A DNA stretch of 64,000 nt from Frankia casuarinae (GCF_000013345.1 NC_007777.1:2604001-2668000), one strand, 5' to 3'; numbered from the stretch's first letter, positions 34,580-43,444 are shown. The notes: a model not told the origin generated them from the sequence alone. Translations and numbers: made by a program.

Positions 34580-37237
34580 TCAGAATCGGTCGACGGCGGT
34601 GACCCGGACCACCGCGACCCCCGCCTCGTCCGAGGCGGTCAGGTCGATCTCCGCGCTGAAGCCCCAGTCATGGTCCCCGGCCGGGTCGTCGAAGATCTGT
34701 CGCGCCGTCCACGTCCCCGGCGTCCCCGGCTTCTCGTCGAGGATGAGCAGACCCGGCCCCCGCGCGTCCGGACCGGTGCCGATCTCGCCATGCTCGGCGA
34801 AGTACGGCTCCAACGCCGCCCGCCACCCGTCGGCGTCGAACCCGCCGTCATACCCGCCGTCGAGCTCGCCGAGCGTGTCGTAGCGGCGCAGCGCGGCAAG
34901 CTCGACCCGGCGGAACAGCGCGTTGCGCACCAACACCCGAAATGCCCGGATGTTGCCCGTGACCGCCGGTGGCCGCTCGTCGACGCCACCACCGCTCGCC
35001 GTGGTGCCCGCCGTGGCGCCCGCGCCGTCCCCGGCCGGGTTGCTCAGCCGCTCCCACTCGTCGAGGAGGCTGGAGTCGGTCTGGCGGACCAGTTCCCCCA
35101 GCCACTCGGTCAGGTCGACGACCTCCTCGGTGCGGGCGTCCTCGGGCACCGTCTGGCGCAGCGCCTTGTAGGCGTCGGCCAGGTAGCGCAGCAGCAGCCC
35201 CTCGGAGCGGGCCAGCCCGTAGAACGCCACGTACTCGGCGAACGTCATCGCCCGCTCGTAGAGCTCCCGCGCCACCGACTTCGGCGCCAGCTCGTAGTCG
35301 TCGACCCAGGGATGCCCCCGCCGGTACAGGCCGAACGCCGCGCCCAGCAGCTCCGCCAGCGGCTGGGGATAGCTGACCTCCTCCAGCAGCTCCATCCGCC
35401 GGTCGTAGTCGACGCCCTCGGCCTTCATCGCCGCGACCGCCTCCCCCTTCGCCTTCGACAGCTGGGCGTGCAGCACCTGCCGGGGATTGTCCAGGGTCGC
35501 CTCCAGCACCGAAAGCACATCCAGCGCATAGGAGGGGGAGGCCGGGTCGAGCAGCTCCAGCGCGGCCAGCGCGAACGGGGACAGCGGCTGATTGAGCGCG
35601 AAGTCGAGCTGCAGGTCCACCGTCACCCGCACGCCGCGGCCAAGCTCGTCGGGGGTGTCGAGGCGCTCCACCACCCCGGCCGCCAGCAGCGCCCGGTAGA
35701 TCGCGATCGCCCGGTGGATCAGCCGGCGCTGAGTGGCGCGATCCGAATGGTTGTCGGTGAGCAGGTGGCGCATCGACGCGAACGCGTCCCCCGGCCGGTT
35801 GATCACGTTGAGCAGCATCGCGTGGTTCACGGTGAACTGGGAGGTCAACGGCTCGGGTTCGGCCGCGATGAGCCGTTCGAACGTCGCCAGGCCGTACCCG
35901 ACGCTGCCCTCGGGGGGCTTCTTGCGGACCACCTTGCGCCGCTTCTTCGGATCGTCCCCGGCCTTCGCCAACGCGCGTTCGTTTTCGATCACATGCTCGG
36001 GGGCCTGCACGACGACGTTGCCGACCGGGTCGTAGCCGGCCCGCCCGGCCCGCCCGGCGATCTGATGGAACTCCCGTGCCGACAGCAGCCGCACCCTGCT
36101 CCCGTCGTACTTCGACAGGGAGGTGAACACCACCGTGCGGATCGGCACATTGATCCCCACCCCCAGGGTGTCCGTGCCGCAGATGACTTTCAGTAGCCCC
36201 GCCTGGGCGAGCTGCTCCACCAGCCGGCGGTACTTCGGCAGCATTCCGGCGTGATGCACCCCGATGCCGTGGCGGACCAGCCGGGACAGCACCTTGCCGA
36301 ACCCGGCGGTGAACCGGAAGTTCCCGATCGTCCTCGCGATCGCGTCCTTCTCCGCCCGGGTCGACACGTTCACGCTCATCAGCGCCTGCGCCCGTTCCAA
36401 CGCCTGCGCCTGGGTGAAGTGCACGACGTAGACGGGAGCCTGGTGGGTCTCCAGCAGCTCACCGATCGTCTCGTGCATCGGCGTGGTGACGAACCGGTAG
36501 AACAGCGGCACCGGACGCTGCGCGGAGCGCACCACCGTGGTCTCGCGCCCGGTGCGCCGCGTCAGGTCCGCCTCGAACAGCGACACGTCACCGAGCGTCG
36601 CCGACATCAGGATGAACTGGGTGTGCGGCAGTTCCAGCAGCGGCACCTGCCAGGCCCAGCCGCGGTCGGGGTCGGCGTAGTAGTGGAACTCGTCCATGAC
36701 GACCTGACCGACGTCGGCGGCGACCCCGTCGCGCAGCGCGATGTTCGCCAGTACCTCCGCCGTGCAGCAGATGATCGGCGCCGTGTCGTTCACGCTGGCG
36801 TCCCCGGTCATCATCCCGACCTGCGCCGCGCCGAACATCGCGCACAACGCGAAGAACTTCTCCGACACCAGCGCCTTGATCGGCGCGGTGTAGAAGGTAC
36901 GCCGCCGCGCCGCCAGCGCCGCGAAGTGCGCCCCCGCCGCGACCAGGCTCTTGCCCGACCCGGTCGGCGTCGCCAGGATCACGTTCGACCCCGAGACGAT
37001 CTCGATCAGCGCCTCGGACTGCGCCGGGTACAGCTCCAGCCCCTGCTCTGCGACCCACCTGGTGAACGCGTCATAGAGTGCGTCGGGATCGGGCCCGCCG
37101 CCGGGCCCGTCGTCGGGGCCGGTCAGGTCCGGGTTCTTCGAGTCGGGGTCCTTCGGGTGGGGGTCCTTCGGGTGGGCGGCCCGTTCGCCGTCATGGCCGG
37201 TGCCGGAAGTCGGGGGAAGGTGGTCGGTGAGTGTCAT
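34580..37237 (-). CDS. Ski2-like DEAD/DEAH-box helicase (DUF3516 type)
   Basis: 885-residue helicase. Motif I ATPTGSGKS is at about 89-97, motif II is MDEFHYY (DEFH), motif III LMSATLGD and motif VI QIAGRAGRAGYD. The C-terminal half (from about residue 430) lacks known catalytic motifs and fits the DUF3516 region seen in actinobacterial helicases. Probably an RNA helicase for decay or remodelling. The start ATG 37237 precedes a disordered segment with PKDP repeats; a longer upstream reading runs into the divergent desaturase promoter. Alone in its transcription unit. Confidence 0.85.
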   Translation of the reverse strand: MTLTDHLPPTSGTGHDGERAAHPKDPHPKDPDSKNPDLTGPDDGPGGGPDPDALYDAFTRWVAEQGLELYPAQSEALIEIVSGSNVILATPTGSGKSLVAAGAHFAALAARRRTFYTAPIKALVSEKFFALCAMFGAAQVGMMTGDASVNDTAPIICCTAEVLANIALRDGVAADVGQVVMDEFHYYADPDRGWAWQVPLLELPHTQFILMSATLGDVSLFEADLTRRTGRETTVVRSAQRPVPLFYRFVTTPMHETIGELLETHQAPVYVVHFTQAQALERAQALMSVNVSTRAEKDAIARTIGNFRFTAGFGKVLSRLVRHGIGVHHAGMLPKYRRLVEQLAQAGLLKVICGTDTLGVGINVPIRTVVFTSLSKYDGSRVRLLSAREFHQIAGRAGRAGYDPVGNVVVQAPEHVIENERALAKAGDDPKKRRKVVRKKPPEGSVGYGLATFERLIAAEPEPLTSQFTVNHAMLLNVINRPGDAFASMRHLLTDNHSDRATQRRLIHRAIAIYRALLAAGVVERLDTPDELGRGVRVTVDLQLDFALNQPLSPFALAALELLDPASPSYALDVLSVLEATLDNPRQVLHAQLSKAKGEAVAAMKAEGVDYDRRMELLEEVSYPQPLAELLGAAFGLYRRGHPWVDDYELAPKSVARELYERAMTFAEYVAFYGLARSEGLLLRYLADAYKALRQTVPEDARTEEVVDLTEWLGELVRQTDSSLLDEWERLSNPAGDGAGATAGTTASGGGVDERPPAVTGNIRAFRVLVRNALFRRVELAALRRYDTLGELDGGYDGGFDADGWRAALEPYFAEHGEIGTGPDARGPGLLILDEKPGTPGTWTARQIFDDPAGDHDWGFSAEIDLTASDEAGVAVVRVTAVDRF

Positions 37238-37454
37238 GGTCGTTCGATCGTGCCTGACGAACGCCGCCCACGGCTCTCGGGTGGGCGGCCCGTGACGCTC
37301 TGCTACCCGGGACGGACGGTGTTCGTGAAGTCCGCTTTCCGCGCCTCGATGCGGGGGTACACCCAACCCGGTTCTGGCGGGTAGCACCAACGCCCCGATC
37401 CGGAAAACCGACCACAGGTAGCACTGACAATCCCCCAGACACGGAGGGAAACAC

Positions 37455-38690
37455 GTGTCCCGTGAATCCGAACTGCAGTCGGCCATCGCCGCCTCTGCCG
37501 CTGTATCCGGCAGCACCGATTCCGTTATCATAAAATCTACCGTCACCACGTCCGGTACGGCTACCACGTCCGGTACGGCCAAATCCATCCCCACGACCAC
37601 CCTCGGATCGGGCACCCTCGGATCGGGCACCCTCGGTTCTGCCGCGGCGCGCGTCGCAGCATCCCGGCCCGGTGACTACGACGGGTGTCCGCCGGGCCGG
37701 TCCCGCCCCGACCCGACCCTGCCGTCGGGGCCGCCGCTCCCGGCCAGGGCCACCGGGCCGAGGCGGTCGACCCGTCCCGACGTGGCGGACCAGTCGAAGA
37801 CCCTCGGCGAGCAGGTTCTGCTCGCGTTCTTCATCGTCGTGCCCCTGCTTGCCCTGCTCGCCGCGGTCCCGCTGGCCTGGGGGTGGGGGCTGGGCTGGCA
37901 CGACCTGGTCATCGGTGCCGTCATGTACCTGATCACCGGATTCGGTGTCACCGTGGGCTACCACCGGCTGTTCACGCATGGTTCCTTCCGGACCGGTCGG
38001 CCGCTGCGGATAATCCTCGCCGTCGCCGGGAGCCTCGCCATCGAAATGGGGGTGACCGACTGGGTCGCGGCCCACCGGCGGCATCACAAATACTCCGACC
38101 AGGCAGCTGATCCGCATTCACCGTGGCGTTTCGGTCATCATGGCAGGGGCCTGGCGAAAGGGTTCCTGCACGCCCATGTCGGATGGCTTTTCCACCCGGA
38201 ACGGACCGCGCCGGAGACGTTCTGCCCGGATCTGCTCGCCGATCGGGACATCGCGGCGATCTCGGCCCGCTTCCCCTGGCTCGTCGCCGCCTCGGTGCTG
38301 CTGCCGCCGCTGGTCGGCGGCCTGTGGAGCATGTCCTGGGCCGGGGCCGCGACCGCGTTGTTCTGGGGAGCGCTGGTCCGTATCGCGCTGCTGCACCACG
38401 TCACCTTCTCCATCAACTCGATCTGCCACACGATCGGCACCCGACCGTTCGCGGCCCGGGACCGCTCCAGCAACGTGTGGTGGCTGGCCATACCCTCGCT
38501 GGGGGAGTCGTGGCACAACCTGCACCACGCCGACCCCACCAGCGCCCGCCACGGCGTCCTGCCCGGCCAGATCGATCCCAGCGCCGCACTCATCCGCCTG
38601 TTCGAGAAGCTCGGCTGGGCGCACGACGTGCGGTGGCCCACCGCCAAACGGATCGCCGCCCGCCGAGTGGACGCCGGCGCGGGGCGTTGA
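37455..38690 (+). CDS. Membrane fatty acid desaturase (acyl-CoA delta-9 type)
   Basis: 411-residue di-iron desaturase. The three His boxes are YHRLFTH, AAHRRHHKYSD and WHNLHHADP, spaced as in stearoyl-CoA desaturases, with helices before and between them. The first 110 residues are low-complexity (TTSGTA and LGSGT repeats), absent from typical members and likely disordered. It introduces a double bond into membrane acyl chains. GTG 37455 has GGAGGG upstream. A hairpin with A-loop follows at 38717. Confidence 0.9.
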   Translation: MSRESELQSAIAASAAVSGSTDSVIIKSTVTTSGTATTSGTAKSIPTTTLGSGTLGSGTLGSAAARVAASRPGDYDGCPPGRSRPDPTLPSGPPLPARATGPRRSTRPDVADQSKTLGEQVLLAFFIVVPLLALLAAVPLAWGWGLGWHDLVIGAVMYLITGFGVTVGYHRLFTHGSFRTGRPLRIILAVAGSLAIEMGVTDWVAAHRRHHKYSDQAADPHSPWRFGHHGRGLAKGFLHAHVGWLFHPERTAPETFCPDLLADRDIAAISARFPWLVAASVLLPPLVGGLWSMSWAGAATALFWGALVRIALLHHVTFSINSICHTIGTRPFAARDRSSNVWWLAIPSLGESWHNLHHADPTSARHGVLPGQIDPSAALIRLFEKLGWAHDVRWPTAKRIAARRVDAGAGR

Positions 38691-38716
38691 GAAACGACGT
38701 CGAACGTCATAGCTTG

Positions 38717-38732
38717 GCCGGAAAAAACCGGC
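38717..38732 (+). terminator. Hairpin after the desaturase gene
   Basis: GCCGG and CCGGC arms enclose six A residues 27 bases after the stop; a GGGCTTT follows. Weak intrinsic terminator or simple stem. Confidence 0.45.
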
Positions 38733-38880
38733 ATGGGCTTTAAGCGTGCCATCTCGGTCGAATCTTCACTGCCGGGCCCCTTTACCCCAACGGAAGCGTC
38801 CCTGGACGGGGGAGAGCGGTCTGCGACGGCGTCCGGGTGCTGCGGGACCGCAGCCGGGGAACACAAGGGGGAGGGCTCGG

Positions 38881-39228
38881 TCAGCCGGCCATCCGTACCG
38901 TGCCGGCGCCACCTCGGGCCCCGCCTCCGGCGCCACCGCGGGCGCCCGCGGGGCCGGCCGAACCGCCTTGCCGGTCGGAGACCCGCAGGATGCGGCCGGG
39001 CGGCTGTTCGTCTCCGCTGAGCCAGTATCCGCGGTCGCGGCGTAACCCGGCCCGTTCCGGGGAAAGACAGGCCCCCTTCACCCGATGCGCGTCGAAGCCG
39101 GTGGTGGTGCCGGCGAAGGTCTCGTGGCAGGACGGGCAGTGCGCCGCGGTCAGCGCCGTCCAGCGCACGTCGCAGCCGCCGCAGCTGAGCAGGATGGGGC
39201 GTTCGTACTCGCTGTCCCGTCCTGCCAT
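38881..39228 (-). CDS. FDXHR-type small zinc-ribbon protein
   Basis: 115 residues. Two zinc half-sites are visible (LSCGGCDVRW and HCPSCHETF), followed by the sequence TGFDAHR, which gives the family its FDXHR name. The tail is Gly/Ala-rich and probably disordered. These proteins are common in actinomycetes, often near phage or mobile elements; function unknown. The ATG at 39228 has AGAGGCGG upstream. It lies antisense to no supported gene. Confidence 0.7.
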   Translation of the reverse strand: MAGRDSEYERPILLSCGGCDVRWTALTAAHCPSCHETFAGTTTGFDAHRVKGACLSPERAGLRRDRGYWLSGDEQPPGRILRVSDRQGGSAGPAGARGGAGGGARGGAGTVRMAG

Positions 39229-39465
39229 GAAACCGCCTCTTCCCGCGAAGGTTCCGATCTCCCGTCGTCGGATTCTTGCCGCTCAACGTTTCCAACGTGG
39301 GCATTTCGGCTTTCTAGCTCTTCGGGCGCGTCGCGTCACCGGGCTGCCACTGGCCGCCGGGGGTGCCGTGGACCCTGGCACCGCGACCGTGAGTACTGGC
39401 CCGACAGCCGTGAGCACCGTCCCGGAGGGGCGCGAACTGTCGGACCCGCCGGTGAGAATCGACCA

Positions 39466-39864
39466 GTGACGTCGGCATCCCCGTCCTACCCGGAGTCGGG
39501 CCTGCTCGCCCGGCTGCGGGCCGACGGGTTCGTCCGCCGGGATCTGCTCGCCCTGGTCCCGCTGGGCGGAGCCGGCCTCGGGGTGGCCTACCGGCCCCGG
39601 GCCGCGTCCGCGCCCACGGTGAGCGGTGGCACCGGTCGGGAGGACACGGACGGTCGGGAGGGTGCGGACAGCCCGGAGGGTCTGAAGGGTAGGGACGGCC
39701 CGCGTGGGGCGGGCGGTGCGGTGGCGCCGGGCGTGGTGCGGCTCGCGGTTCCCCTGGCCGGGGCCGGCCAGGCCGCGCGGGTGCTCGCCGGGATCGAGGC
39801 GTTGCTGGCACCCCGCTGGGTCTGGTGGTCGGCGCGGTCCGCGACGCGCGTGCCGCTCGCCTAG
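39466..39864 (+). CDS. Hypothetical protein, 3' end fused to the resolvase scar
   Basis: 132 residues from GTG 39466. The first 45 residues (SGLLARLRADGFVRRDLLALVPLGGAG) look like a real helical start; the middle is a low-complexity GREDTDGREGADSPEG stretch. The last 12 residues overlap the truncated resolvase frame, so the natural C-terminus was probably replaced. No family recognised. May be expressed or dead. Confidence 0.4.
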   Translation: MTSASPSYPESGLLARLRADGFVRRDLLALVPLGGAGLGVAYRPRAASAPTVSGGTGREDTDGREGADSPEGLKGRDGPRGAGGAVAPGVVRLAVPLAGAGQAARVLAGIEALLAPRWVWWSARSATRVPLA

Positions 39865-40376
39865 ACGGGGTCGAGGCCGAGCGGCTGTTCACGGACAAGG
39901 CGTCCGGGAAGGATGCCGATCGGCCGAAGCTCGACGAGATGCTCGCGTTTGTCCGCGAGGGCGACACCGTGCTCGTGCACTCGATGGACCGCCTCGCCCG
40001 CAACCTTGACGATCTGCGCCGCATCGTGCGGACCCTCACGGCCAAGGGCGTGCGGGTCGAGTTCGTCAAGGAGGGCCTGACCTTCATCGGCGAGGACTCG
40101 CCGATGGCGACCCTGCTGCTGTCCGTCATGGGCGCGTTCGCCGAGTTCGAGCGCGCACTGATCCTCGAACGCCGGCGCGAGGGCATCGCCGCCGCGAAGC
40201 AGCGCGGCGCCTACACCGGCCGCAAGCCCGCCCTGACCCCGGGCCAGGCCCGGGATCTGGTCGCGCGCGCCGCCGCCGGCGAGCAGAAGTCCGATCTGGC
40301 CCGCGAGTTCGGCGTCAGCCGCGAGACGGTGTACAGCTACCTGCGCGCCACCGAGACGGCAGCTGCCGCGGGCTGA
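39825..40376 (+). pseudogene. Serine resolvase/invertase lacking its catalytic N-terminus
   Basis: From about 39855 the frame matches Tn3-type resolvases closely: LFTDKASGKDADRP, HSMDRLARNLDDLRR, SPMATLLLSVMGAFAEFERALILERR and the C-terminal HTH LAREFGVSRETVYSYLR. The usual start with the catalytic serine (YxRVSxxDQ) is missing; the bases upstream read VGAVRDARAARLDG instead. The enzyme cannot recombine DNA without that serine, so this is a remnant, though it may still bind DNA. A marker of past transposon activity. Confidence 0.8.
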
Positions 40377-40415
40377 GTCGACACGGCCTGCCAGACCCGT
40401 CCGACGGCTCAGCGC

Positions 40416-40735
40416 TCACGGGACGGACTCGGTGAGGAACGCCGCGATGGTGTCGAGACCGGGGCGGTAGCCGTCGCTGGTGTCGACGGGGAGCCGCGGG
40501 AGGTCCAGGCTGATGTCGACGAAGCCATCCAGAGAGTGGCGGCCGGCGGCGATGTCGTCGAGGAGGTCGCGGTCGCCGTGGGCAGTGCGGTGGGGATCGA
40601 GCCCGGCGCGGGTGGTGATCCGCTGGTGGGCGACGGCGGCGTCGACGGTGCAGCGGATGATTCGCACGTCGGCGTGGGCGGTGAGCGGTTCCAGATGGGG
40701 GTCCAGAGCCGGTCCTGGAACGCGGCCTCTGCCAC
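40416..40735 (-). pseudogene. C-terminal remnant of a P-loop kinase-like protein with a frameshift
   Basis: The tail translates as HADVRIIRCTVDAAVAHQRI through RLPVDTSDGYRPGLDTI, the end pattern of small AAA/nucleoside-kinase-like proteins. The preceding VVAEAAFQDRLWTP is in another frame: a C5 run near 40705 would need one more base to join them. Further upstream there is a stop codon and the Walker A part is absent. Truncated and frameshifted, so non-functional unless the base is a sequencing error. Confidence 0.65.
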
Positions 40736-40911
40736 GACGGTGACGCCCGCTTACGCCAGGCCTCCCCGGACTGCCAGTGCGTATCACTGCGCACAGCTCT
40801 GCACAGTGCAGCAACGCACATCGTGAGGGCAGTATCCGAGTTCGGACCGAATGTGACAAGCCCCAACGGGTTTCGGCGCCGCGCGGCGGGGCGAAAGGAC
40901 GCGAGAACGCG

Positions 40912-40949
40912 TCAGGGGCCGCAGCCCTCTGAATGGCTGCGGCCCCTGA
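40912..40949 (-). terminator. Strong hairpin after the DUF397 gene
   Basis: A perfect 15-base stem (TCAGGGGCCGCAGCC and its complement) with an 8-base loop lies 21 bases past the DUF397 stop on its strand. Very likely a transcription end or barrier. Confidence 0.75.
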
Positions 40950-40969
40950 CGGCTGGGACGTCGGTGACG

Positions 40970-41449
40970 CTACCGGCTGGGGCGCCCTGGCTCCTCCGCC
41001 AGGCCGCCGGGCAGGTCGTCGAACTCGCCGGCCGTCACGCCGGCGACGAAGGCCTCCCACTCGACCTCGGTGAAGTAGAGGACCGGGCCATCCAAACCGG
41101 CGGTACCGCGCATCGTGATCGCCGGCCGTCCCGGCTCGAAGACCTTGTCGTCCCTGTGGAAGTCCGCTGGGACCTGCTCGGCCGGAATGTGCCCGGTGAT
41201 GACGCCGCCGTCCCGGATCTGCGCGCCGGGCTGCCGCCTGGTCTGGTCGACGAAGGCCGCCCAGACGGCCGGGGTGAACCACAAATCAGGGCCTGACGGG
41301 AATTTGGAGTCGCGGACGCCTATCCGGCGGGCCGCGCCAGCCCCGGCCGCGGCCACCTGAACACAGTTGGCGGTCGGCTCGCTGCGGCTGGACTTGCGCC
41401 AGGCGGTGACGAGGGAGGCGAAGGCGGGGGTGCTCACGGCACTGTTCAT
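40970..41449 (-). CDS. Tandem DUF397 protein
   Basis: 159 residues with two DUF397 units: WRKSSRSEPTANCVQVA to LWFTPAVWAAFV, and a degenerate second ending VLYFTEVEWEAFVAGV. DUF397 proteins are actinomycete-specific partners of XRE-DUF5753 regulators and take part in development/antibiotic control or act as toxin-antitoxin-like pairs. The regulator partner (12 bases upstream) is truncated here, so this gene is likely orphaned. The start ATG at 41449 is preceded by a GGAAGCG stretch. Confidence 0.82.
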   Translation of the reverse strand: MNSAVSTPAFASLVTAWRKSSRSEPTANCVQVAAAGAGAARRIGVRDSKFPSGPDLWFTPAVWAAFVDQTRRQPGAQIRDGGVITGHIPAEQVPADFHRDDKVFEPGRPAITMRGTAGLDGPVLYFTEVEWEAFVAGVTAGEFDDLPGGLAEEPGRPSR

Positions 41450-41461
41450 GGTGGTCGCTTC

Positions 41462-41857
41462 CTAACGGTCAGGCAGCTTCGTCGCGGCCTGGCTGATGAA
41501 CTCGACGCTGTCGCCGGGGGACAGCGCCACCTCGGCCAGCAGGTCGTACCGCTCGGCGTACCGTGCGACCTGCGCGGAATCCGTCACGATGACGTCGGTG
41601 GTGATGGACTCGATCGCCGCCACCACCGGGTCGCCCGGATCGGGATAGGTGTAGAGCGACAGCGCTCCCGGCAACGTCTGGTAGTCGCGGACCACCGCCT
41701 CGATCGGCAGCACCCGCACCGTGACGTTCTCCTCGTCGGCCCGAGCCGCCAGATGCGCGAGCTGCTCGCGCATCACCGGCGGCGGCGCGGACGGTCGCCG
41801 GACCGCGGCCTCGTCGATCAGCAGCTCGTAGCTCGGAGCGCCAGGTCGCCGCAGCAT
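41462..41857 (-). pseudogene. XRE-DUF5753 regulator missing its HTH half
   Basis: About 130 residues remain, matching the end of DUF5753 (YELLIDEAAVRRP, REQLAHLAARADEENVTVRVLP, PVVAAIESITTDVIVTDSAQVARY). Residues just upstream (GRQRMLRRPG) still look like the family, then the sequence changes to a DNA polymerase fragment on the opposite strand. The DNA-binding HTH and first half of the ligand domain are gone. The internal ATG at 41857 may still be used but the product could not bind DNA normally. Confidence 0.8.
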
Positions 41858-41865
41858 CCGCTGCC

Positions 41866-42000
41866 GACCCGCCCGACGATCCCGACGCGGCGGCGAACGT
41901 CGCCGTCCCGGAGGCGGCCCGGGGCAGGTTCGCCCGTAACGCCGTCATCCAGGGCGCGGCTGCCGAGCTGTTCAAGGCATGGGCGGTGACGGTCCGCTGG
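41866..42000 (+). pseudogene. DNA polymerase I (family A) fragment
   Basis: The plus frame reads GRFARNAVIQGAAAELFKAW, the family A polymerase helix (RNxxIQGxAAE, the O1/Q-helix side of the palm). The frame then diverges (WGTADRAQVPHIHF) and stays open to 42147 without homology. Only about 40 codons of a gene usually over 550 codons survive, in the opposite direction to the neighbouring regulator remnant. Clearly a rearrangement scar. Confidence 0.7.
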
Positions 42001-42038
42001 GGGACCGCGGACCGTGCCCAGGTCCCCCACATTCACTT

Positions 42039-42083
42039 CAAGATAATCAACAGTGTTGACGACATCTCACATGCCATGATCAA
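42039..42083. repeat. 45-bp dispersed element, copy B
   Basis: Partner of the element at 22876-22920, same orientation, 36 of 45 bases equal. It abuts the DNA polymerase scar. A further TTGATCATTGG at 42134 is an inverted version of its CCATGATCAA end. Confidence 0.6.
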
Positions 42084-42147
42084 AAACAAAAACACCAACC
42101 AGCACCAGGGGAGTAAAGGCAGATCAAGCCAAGTTGATCATTGGTAG

Positions 42148-42456
42148 GCATGGAAGCCTCGTATGGCCGGTGACGGCCGGGTTTGACCGGCGGCATCCGG
42201 ATGGGGGACATCGCTGGCCGGGGACGCCACCGGTCGAGGTGTGTCACGTTCAGCCGGGCCGGTGAATCAACTGCGGCTGAGCGGCCCGGGGCCGAGGAGG
42301 GGAGGCCCTGCGACCAGCTCTACTTGACATAATGCTCATTATCGGCGTTTTTGGTGGGTGGGGGAGGGCCCGGCGTGAACCCGCCGAGGTGTGGGCCCTG
42401 CTTCCCTGTGCCTGGCAGCCCGGGCTGCGGGGGAAACGGTTTACCTGGAGGCGGCT
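42148..42456. other. Gene-free stretch between the scar region and msrB
   Basis: I see no supportable gene. It contains a palindromic operator-like site at 42329-42342 and a G-rich tail that is the downstream flank of msrB. Confidence 0.5.
42329..42342. promoter_or_regulatory. Orphan palindrome ATAATG-CT-CATTAT
   Basis: A perfect 14-base AT-rich palindrome preceded by CTTGAC in very GC-rich surroundings. It resembles metal-regulator (Fur/Zur-type) boxes, but no gene starts nearby in either direction. Confidence 0.4.
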
Positions 42457-42876
42457 TCAGTGGGGGTCGAGGTCGAGGGCGAGGCTGTTCATGCAGTAGC
42501 GCTGGCCGGTGGGGCCGGGTCCGTCGTCGAAGACATGGCCGAGGTGTCCGCCGCAGCGGGCGCAGCGGACTTCGGTGCGGATCATGCCGTGGGAGTGGTC
42601 TTCGACGAGTTCGAGGGCGTCGGCGACGGCAGGTTGGGTGAAGCTGGGCCAGCCGGAGCCGGAGTCGTATTTGGTGTCGGAGGTGAACAGGGCGGCGCCG
42701 CAGCCGCCGCAGCGGTAGGTGCCGTTTTCTTTGCTGTAGGTGTAGGCGCCGGTGAAGGGGGGTTCGGTGGCGGCGCGGCGGAGGATGGCGTAGCGCTCGG
42801 GGTCGAGTTCGGCGCGCCACTGCTCGTCGGTCTTGACGATTTTGTCGGGTCCGGTGGTGTCGTGGGGGTCGGTCAT
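42457..42876 (-). CDS. msrB: Peptide-methionine (R)-S-oxide reductase MsrB
   Basis: 139 residues. Both zinc CxxC pairs ([11 protein letters not shown] and [12 protein letters not shown]) and the catalytic Cys motif RYCMNSLAL near the C-terminus are present, with GSGWPSF in the core. It reduces R-methionine sulfoxide in oxidised proteins. ATG 42876 overlaps the upstream membrane gene by four bases; longer readings upstream are shadows of that gene. Divergent from rbpA; both are typical oxidative stress genes in actinomycetes. Confidence 0.93.
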   Translation of the reverse strand: MTDPHDTTGPDKIVKTDEQWRAELDPERYAILRRAATEPPFTGAYTYSKENGTYRCGGCGAALFTSDTKYDSGSGWPSFTQPAVADALELVEDHSHGMIRTEVRCARCGGHLGHVFDDGPGPTGQRYCMNSLALDLDPH

Positions 42877-43391
42877 GGTGTCGTGGCTGCCTTTCTGCGG
42901 GTGGGAGTGGGTGGGGCGGGGTGGTGGTGCTCTCCCCCGGTGTCGATGGTCGGTGGTGGGTCGGTGTTCGGGTGGTGTCGGGGCAGGGCGAGGGGGACGG
43001 CGGCGGTGACGCCGCCGAGGGCGGCGGTGGTCATGGCGGTGCCGATCATGGGTGGGAGTTCGCCGCGGGTGGTGGCGGTTGCAAGGACGGCAACGTCCGC
43101 GGCGTCGGCGATCATTCCGGTCCACAGCCAGGTGGTGGTGTCGCGGCGGGTGATCAGGGCGTGGAGGAGGCCGGTGCCGAGGGCGAGGTCGCGGATGCCG
43201 GCGAGTCGGGCGAGCCAGGCGAGTCTGCCGGCTGTGACGCGGTCGACGCCGGTGAGGCGGATGATGTCGACGGGGCGGCTGAGGGCGAGGATGCCGATGG
43301 TGGCGCGGGTGATGCCGAGGGTGGTGGTGTGCAGGGTTCGGGAGTGGGCGGTGCGGTATTTTGTGGTGGAGTGGGAGCGTTGGGTGTTCAT
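42873..43391 (-). CDS. Small membrane protein upstream of msrB (DUF4267-like)
   Basis: 172 residues, with perhaps three or four hydrophobic helices: [46 protein letters not shown] and [15 protein letters not shown]. The arrangement resembles small DUF4267-like membrane proteins; the assignment is tentative. The C-terminus is Pro/His-rich. Co-transcribed with msrB (four-base overlap), so a role in redox or oxidation defence is plausible. Confidence 0.65.
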   Translation of the reverse strand: MNTQRSHSTTKYRTAHSRTLHTTTLGITRATIGILALSRPVDIIRLTGVDRVTAGRLAWLARLAGIRDLALGTGLLHALITRRDTTTWLWTGMIADAADVAVLATATTRGELPPMIGTAMTTAALGGVTAAVPLALPRHHPNTDPPPTIDTGGEHHHPAPPTPTRRKAATTP

Positions 43392-43417
43392 GGTTGTGTT
43401 GGTGGTCCTTCGTCGGT

Positions 43418-43444
43418 GGGAACGCCTGGGCTGGCTGGAACGTT
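43418..43444 (+). promoter_or_regulatory. SigR-type promoter of rbpA
   Basis: GGGAAC at 43418 and GTT at 43442 with exactly 18 bases between match the sigma-R consensus (GGGAAT-N18-GTT) of streptomycetes, where rbpA is a known sigma-R target. The start codon lies about 35 bases after the expected transcription start. Confidence 0.65.

Noticed and set aside
33398-36196. 932-codon open frame on the plus strand
   Set aside because: Antisense to the DosR-like, methyltransferase and helicase genes, which all carry clear motifs.
42148-42456. Upstream extension of msrB reading past its stop
   Set aside because: The longer frame lacks any motif and the MsrB C-terminus is complete at 42457.
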